Shown here: in pieces, positions 59,511 to 64,000 of the stretch
Layout: each line of letters begins with the position of its first letter
Position numbering within the stretch: the first letter of the stretch is position 1
From: Vibrio celticus
GTDB taxonomy: Bacteria > Pseudomonadota > Gammaproteobacteria > Enterobacterales > Vibrionaceae
Direction of reading: 5' to 3'
DNA length: 64,000 nt
Assembly (NCBI RefSeq): GCF_024347335.1
Contig: NZ_AP025464.1
Location: 1,054,001-1,118,000, forward strand
Made by a program: the position numbers and the translations under genes
The notes under the pieces: model-generated
Seen by the model: only the letters and a program-made list of their open reading frames with translations
The model's database searches: none
What the model was told of the DNA's origin: nothing

Positions 59511-60877
59511 GACCAGCATAAATCCCGTCTAACGTGATGTTTTTCTTTGACTTCCTCTGGGCGGACTTTTGTGCGTTCTTAAATATATAGCTAGAGGCCC
59601 ATTCCAGTTTATTACCTATTTCTGACCATGCCTTGTGGCTGATACATTCAAATATGGGCAACAGCCACACATCCACATTTTTTGCCGCCTTAAACAGCGA
59701 GACCGATGGCATTATCTGAAGCGCAGTACTGCGCCTGATGATCAGCGAGAGTAAACTGGCCCAGATAAGCCCATCAACGATGGCCTTTTGTGCGGTGACA
59801 AATCGTTGCCAGTTTGTGTGAGATTTTAATTCTTTAAAAAGCAACTCCACCTGCCATCGACAGCGGTAGATCGCCATTATGTCATCAGCAGTATAGGTAC
59901 CTGAAGGCAAGTTAGTTAACCAAATACAGAATCGCTTTTCTTCTGCAAACCAACGTCTTACCACTCTAAATTCTTGCTTACCACTACGAACTTTAAGGTC
60001 GAGTACCTGTGAGCGATTAGTACCTCGAGTGATGTCTTTGAGCTTCTTTCCTTCTAGTTTAGATAAATGCCGGCCCTGACCGTTTCTCGCTTCTATAACA
60101 TGAGGATTCAGGGACTTTGCTCCTCGAAAAATATAGAAACCACCATACAGTTCAAGCTCAGTAAAGAATTGGAAGTCAGGGTACCCTGCGTCAGCCAACA
60201 ACAATTTGTTACTCATTGTTTTGGGGGGCGGGCAAAAAGTCTCTTTCTGATGCTGTATCAGCGCTGATGCTCATTGCGACTGGAGAAAAGCTTTTTTAAA
60301 GACATTGTCATATGGCATTCAACTGCGGCTGGATTGCGTTTAAATCGGCTCGGGTAAACGTTCGAAAGGTCACGATGAATGTGGAAAGAGCTACCATCTT
60401 GAAGCAGCACATCATCAAAGGTAGCGAGTTTATCTGGTAGGTTGGCACTCTGCTGGCGAGCAAACTGAGCTATCGCTCGCATGGCCAATTGGCGCATGAA
60501 TATCGGAAATTCTTCTTTCTTAACTGGTTATGGTAGGGCTTATAAGCCACAGTATCTTTAGCGCTTAAGCACATCCCATTGAATTGCCTTAGTAAATCGG
60601 CAATAGATGAGCAGTTTCCTTTGCTCAAAGCGGCCACTAGGCTTACTACTAGCTGGTCGGGTAAGATAGCCCGACATCGCTTCATAAGTCCTGTACTTTT
60701 CGCCATTTTTTGAAGGCTATCAGCATTAAAGAATTGCTTAAACTGCTTTTGTAGGGAGATAATCGTCATCGGCTTCACGGTTGATATGGGTGGTTTGTTT
60801 GGCGACGATTATCTGATCATAAATGAAGCCTTTTTTCTATCTAAATAAATAGCTTAGAGCTTAAGATCCTGTCTATG
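59487..60877. mobile_element. IS4-family insertion sequence, 1391 bp
   Basis: Terminal inverted repeats of 25 bp match at 20 positions: CATAGACTGAACCTTAAGCA... at 59487 against CATAGACAGGATCTTAAGCT... read inwards from 60877. A 10-bp target duplication (TAACCTTTAT) flanks it, as usual for IS4-family elements. The transposase gene inside reads minus and is broken by frameshifts. Confidence 0.93.
59500..60778 (-). pseudogene. IS4-family transposase with three frameshifts
   Basis: From ATG 60778 the reading moves through three frames. The first part ends MCLSAKDTVAYKPYHNQLRK (frameshift near 60520), then MRQLAMRAIAQFARQQ with the first catalytic Asp (DVLLQDGSSFHI), then a shift near 60292 (T run on the plus strand) and another near 60220. 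The last part has the second Asp (LLLADAGYPDFQF) and the IS4 YREK motif (YRCRWQVELLFKELK: Y, R, E, K in correct spacing). The DDE triad would be complete if the frameshifts were repaired. All three lie at short homopolymers. Confidence 0.88.
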
Positions 60878-60887
60878 TAACCTTTAT
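60878..60887. repeat. Target-site duplication, right copy
   Basis: TAACCTTTAT, identical to 59477-59486. Confidence 0.93.
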
Positions 60888-62300
60888 AAGGTAGGTTACT
60901 TTATCGATCTCGATAAAAGCTCAACCAACCGTATCGCACCTAAGTACGACATCAACCAGTTCAAGCCCAGCCAGTTCGAGATGTTGAAACTGATGTTCAA
61001 CACCTATCATAGAGAACTGATTAAGGCTCTGATAACCGTGTTCACCATCTCTTCATTTTTCCTCTTCGTTGTCTACTTTTTCCAAATCCTTTATACGACG
61101 AAGATTGCAGATGAATACAGCGAAAACACCAAACATATTGTTGAAGAAATCATGCTCTATGGTTGCGATAACCAAGGGGCTGTGCACTCATTAAGGCATT
61201 CGCTCAACCTAGATTCTGTCATCATGACTACGTCTTATGGTTCATGTTATATCTCCAAAACACGATCGAAAATGGTAGACCTTGATCAAGTTGATGACTT
61301 TTACGATAGTGCCGATTTCGCTTATTCACGTTTCGCAGACACTAAGCATGACATTGACCTTACGGTGCGTATTTCTACACGCTCTATTGAAGCTCGATAC
61401 AAGAACTCACTATTGCCGCTGTTAGTCGACTCGGTCTCGATCCAGAAGAATGGTTATTACATTCTGAACCTTGGTGAAGAAAGTAAAGCTATCTATCAAA
61501 CATCACTGCCAACCGGTGCAACCATTACCTTTTACAGTGACGATATTACCGTACTGTGGACTGCGCTTTCTCTGATTCTCGCCACACTGCTTTATCGTTC
61601 CTATATTCTGGGCTTTATGATCTACCTGTTTCGTTGGAAACACATCTCCTTTGAAGAAGAGCCCATCATCAACACCGAAGACAACAGCGTCCTGTATTAC
61701 GAGTTGTTATCTCGAGTTCGTAACGTCGGCGTTTTAAGCTTCATTAACACAATGAGACGCACCAATTTACTCACCTTTCACACTATCTTGCTCATCGAGA
61801 CGGTCAGAAAAGCCAAATTACACAACAGCCATGAGATCTATGGTGTCAACGTGTGTCCGAGCGCTTTGGTGGGGTCGAACTTCGCAAGGCTCAGAGAGCA
61901 TTTGGCCGCGATGGAAGCGAATGAATTTGTCGTCGAGATTACTGAATATTCGAATATTGGCTATGGATGTGAGGTTATCGATAACATTAAGGATATCAAA
62001 AAGCTTGGTATTACCATCGCTCTGGATGACTTTGGTACGGGTAATAACAACATCGAAATCATCAATGTTATCTCTCCGACCTATCTAAAACTGGATCGTT
62101 GCTTTGTTAAGGATATCGAGTCAGGAGAGCACCATCAGGGTGTATTGCTTAATATCTCTGAGATTGGACGCTTATCAAATATCACGATGATTTATGAAGG
62201 TGTCGAGACGCGCAGGCAGCAATATATCTTGTGCCAGCTAGGCTACAACTTACATCAAGGCTATCTGTATAGCCGGCCCAATGACTCAGAGGAGCAATAG
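60888..62300 (+). pseudogene. 3' half of the winged-helix / EAL gene: membrane segment and EAL phosphodiesterase
   Basis: The frame is open from 60888 right after the target duplication; the first ATG is at 60981 and gives 439 residues. Parts: winged-helix end KVGYFIDLDKSS, linker, membrane helix (LIKALITVFTISSFFLFVVYFFQIL), periplasmic region with a Cys pair (LYGCDN and SYGSCYIS), second helix (VLWTALSLILATLLY) and an EAL domain. The EAL residues are kept (YYELLSR in place of EAL, NVCPSAL, EITE, DDFGTG, LKLDR, EGVET). It may still be made from 60981 as a membrane phosphodiesterase, but it would have lost its DNA-binding half. Confidence 0.88.
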
Positions 62301-62485
62301 GCCCCCCTATTAGAAATCTTGATGAGCAACCATTTCCTATTCAAATAATCATCGCTCATACAGCTGCTTGAAAGCCCACAAGGACGTAGGCTTCAAGTAC
62401 CCTCCCCGCCAAACATGCTTTATCCAACTATAAAAATATCCGATCCATTTTCATAAAATCCTTGCCAATTCGAATAAAAAGGTTA

Positions 62486-62507
62486 GTGTTATACACATGT
62501 ATATCAC
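62486..62507. promoter_or_regulatory. Candidate GntR (YtrA-type) operator
   Basis: A 22-bp near-palindrome with half sites GTGTTATACA and TGTATATCAC around CA, 16 bases before the GntR ATG. The position fits autorepression. Confidence 0.65.
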
Positions 62508-62522
62508 CATGCAGTTTTAATT

Positions 62523-62894
62523 ATGACCGAATGGAAAGACGACCAACCGATCTTTAGGCAGCTTGCCTCAAAGATCAGTGACCAAATTCTTCAAGGTGTT
62601 TGGTTAGAGCAACAAGCATTACCCTCTGTGCGCGCGGTTGCTGCCGATCTCAAGATCAACCACCTTACTGTCATGAAAAGCTATCAGTTACTGGTGGATG
62701 AAGACTTGGTAGAGAAAAAACGCGGCCAAGGCATGTATGTGGCCGAAGGGGCACTTCAAAAATTGAAAGAGTCTGCACACCAATCATTCATCAACACACA
62801 GATCCCAGCCATCGCTGAGACGCTAGGCATCATTGATATGAGTGTCGAAGAACTCGTGAAACAGCTAGCACAACATATAAAGGACAAGTCATGA
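62523..62894 (+). CDS. GntR-family regulator (YtrA type)
   Basis: A 123-residue short GntR protein: winged helix QPIFRQLASKISDQILQGVWLEQQALPSVRAVAADLKINHLTVMKSYQLLVDEDLVEKKRGQGMYV and a small C-terminal helical part without a large effector domain, as in YtrA. These usually repress the ABC transporter operon they start. It overlaps the ABC gene by four bases (ATGA). The 22-bp palindrome lies directly upstream. No clear ribosome site is visible. Confidence 0.92.
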   Translation: MTEWKDDQPIFRQLASKISDQILQGVWLEQQALPSVRAVAADLKINHLTVMKSYQLLVDEDLVEKKRGQGMYVAEGALQKLKESAHQSFINTQIPAIAETLGIIDMSVEELVKQLAQHIKDKS

Positions 62895-63745
62895 GTACGT
62901 TACTTTCCGTGAAAAACGTAACCAAAACCTATTCAAATCAAGTGGGTGTCGAAAATATCAGCTTTGAGTTAAAGCCAGGGCAAGTACTTGGTCTGCTTGG
63001 CCACAATGGCGCGGGTAAATCGACTCTGATCAAATCACTGCTTGGTGGACACAACTATCAAGGTGAGATTGAAGTAAACGGCTACCACCCTATCCACCAG
63101 CACGCAGAGCTCATGCAGCACTTGTCGTACATCTCAGATGTTAACGTGTTACCAGAGTGGATGACGGTTAAACAACTGCTTCGATACACACAAGGTGTGC
63201 ACCCTAGCTTCAACAAGCAAAAAGCAGAACAGACGTTAAGCAGCACCAATATTAAGTTGTCTTCTACTATCAAGCAGCTTTCTAAAGGAATGAAAGTACA
63301 ACTTCACCTTGCGATCATCATCGCGACTGACACTCAAGTGTTGATCTTAGATGAGCCTACACTGGGCTTAGATTTGCTGTACCGCGATACTTTTTATCGC
63401 CACCTACTAGAATGGTTCCACGACGGCGAACGCGCCATGATCATTGCAAGCCATGAGGTTTCAGAAATTGAACACCTATTAACGGATGTACTGATTTTGA
63501 AGCAAGGTCATTGTGTCCTGCAAAAAAGCATGGAAGACATCGAGAGCGACTATTTCATTATTGAAGTCGCAAACAACCATTCAAGCGAGATTCAGAAACT
63601 CAACCCACTGACCTCACAATCAGGGCTAGGCACTACTAAGTGGTTATTAGAAGGTCAATACAAAGCGCAGGTTGAATCACTGGGTAACATCTATAACGTT
63701 GGTCTCGCAGATCTATTCCTTGCAACACAGACGGAGAAGGCATAA
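62891..63745 (+). CDS. ABC transporter ATP-binding protein
   Basis: A 284-residue ATPase: Walker A GLLGHNGAGKST, a signature-like QLSKGMKVQLHLA, Walker B VLILDEPTLGLD and the switch His (IIASHEVSEIEHL). The start overlaps the GntR stop by four bases and the end overlaps the permease by one base (TAATG). It belongs to the GntR-regulated export type (bacitracin/YtrB-like). The substrate is unknown. Confidence 0.93.
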   Translation: MSTLLSVKNVTKTYSNQVGVENISFELKPGQVLGLLGHNGAGKSTLIKSLLGGHNYQGEIEVNGYHPIHQHAELMQHLSYISDVNVLPEWMTVKQLLRYTQGVHPSFNKQKAEQTLSSTNIKLSSTIKQLSKGMKVQLHLAIIIATDTQVLILDEPTLGLDLLYRDTFYRHLLEWFHDGERAMIIASHEVSEIEHLLTDVLILKQGHCVLQKSMEDIESDYFIIEVANNHSSEIQKLNPLTSQSGLGTTKWLLEGQYKAQVESLGNIYNVGLADLFLATQTEKA

Positions 63746-64000
63746 TGCATCCAAGTTTTTACATGCTAGAAAAAGAACTCATCGAGCACAAAGTTAACAC
63801 TCGATTGCCTCTGTTTGTCGCGTTATGTGGTTTCTTACTGTTCGTTGGTCTGTTCTTTAATGGCGCAGCACAACATGAGTTTTTCTTTGAAATGCAAGTG
63901 AACGGTGACGTGAGCGACATCCACAGAGAGTTCGCACAAGATCTCAACTCAGTGATCTACTTTGGTGCGGGCCTTATTTCACTGATCCTGTCGACGCTAT
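63745..64000 (+). CDS. ABC transporter permease (partial, cut by window end)
   Basis: Starts at ATG 63745 (TAATG overlap with the ATPase) and is open to the window edge: MHPSFYMLEKELIEHKVNTR, a first membrane helix (LPLFVALCGFLLFVGLFF), an extracytoplasmic loop and the start of a second helix. It is the membrane partner of the preceding ATPase. Only 85 codons are visible. Confidence 0.8.
   Translation, partial: MHPSFYMLEKELIEHKVNTRLPLFVALCGFLLFVGLFFNGAAQHEFFFEMQVNGDVSDIHREFAQDLNSVIYFGAGLISLILSTL

Noticed and set aside
1..64000. CRISPR, tRNA, rRNA, prophage, toxin-antitoxin or restriction system
   Set aside because: None of their signatures (spaced repeats, cloverleaf, phage structural genes, paired small genes) was found.

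Overview
The window looks like part of a Vibrio genome, probably the smaller chromosome of a marine species. It carries luxP-luxQ, two Qrr small RNAs with sigma-54/LuxO-type promoters, Vibrio-type porin, NupC and DUF3541 genes, a ScfR-like XRE regulator and many cyclic-di-GMP proteins. Gene density is normal. I see no rRNA, tRNA, CRISPR array, integron array or prophage.

Layout. 0-12.5 kb: a cut FAH-family gene, a porin, yegD, small conserved genes, a PilZ protein, the AI-2 receptor operon luxPQ, yceH with a GIY-YIG gene, yeeX and an M15-type peptidase. 12.6-22 kb: a hybrid histidine kinase, a long GAPDH, the nitrosative-stress pair hcp-hcr and a lipoprotein hydrolase. 22-32 kb: an amino-acid export neighbourhood (LysE exporter, LysR, Lrp, YjeH), a MocR regulator divergent from a PNPOx-like gene, a urea transporter with a (ACCAAC)9 repeat inside the gene, and an AraC regulator divergent from a DUF3302-HlyD pair. 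32-40 kb: two convergent qrr genes flank a disrupted codB, intact codA, a cold-shock gene, a diguanylate cyclase, an unknown gene and an XRE regulator. 40-54 kb: rhlE, a CHASE-GGDEF protein, a DUF3541 protein, nupC with a structured leader and small upstream ORF, an ascorbate-type PTS operon, an HD-GYP protein, an acetyltransferase and an RstAB-like two-component system. 54-64 kb: the most disturbed part, with a GGDEF-EAL gene carrying an in-frame TGA, an orphan prepilin, a winged-helix/transmembrane/EAL gene split by an IS4-type element with a 10-bp target duplication, and a GntR-ABC operon running off the end.

How it fits together. LuxPQ senses AI-2 and, through LuxU and LuxO (not in the window), controls Qrr transcription. 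Sensor and RNA outputs of one quorum circuit therefore lie within about 35 kb. Six loci make, break or bind cyclic di-GMP (PilZ, two GGDEF, HD-GYP, GGDEF-EAL, EAL), and two of them are disrupted.

Most notable observations: (1) the IS-split gene, whose two halves rejoin exactly in frame as a 581-residue ToxR-like winged-helix/membrane/EAL protein; (2) the two qrr genes; (3) a nupC leader that looks like a riboswitch-style junction followed at once by a 39-codon ORF; (4) codB inactivation by deletion across a likely 11-bp direct repeat; (5) the in-frame TGA at a probable Trp codon of the GGDEF-EAL gene.
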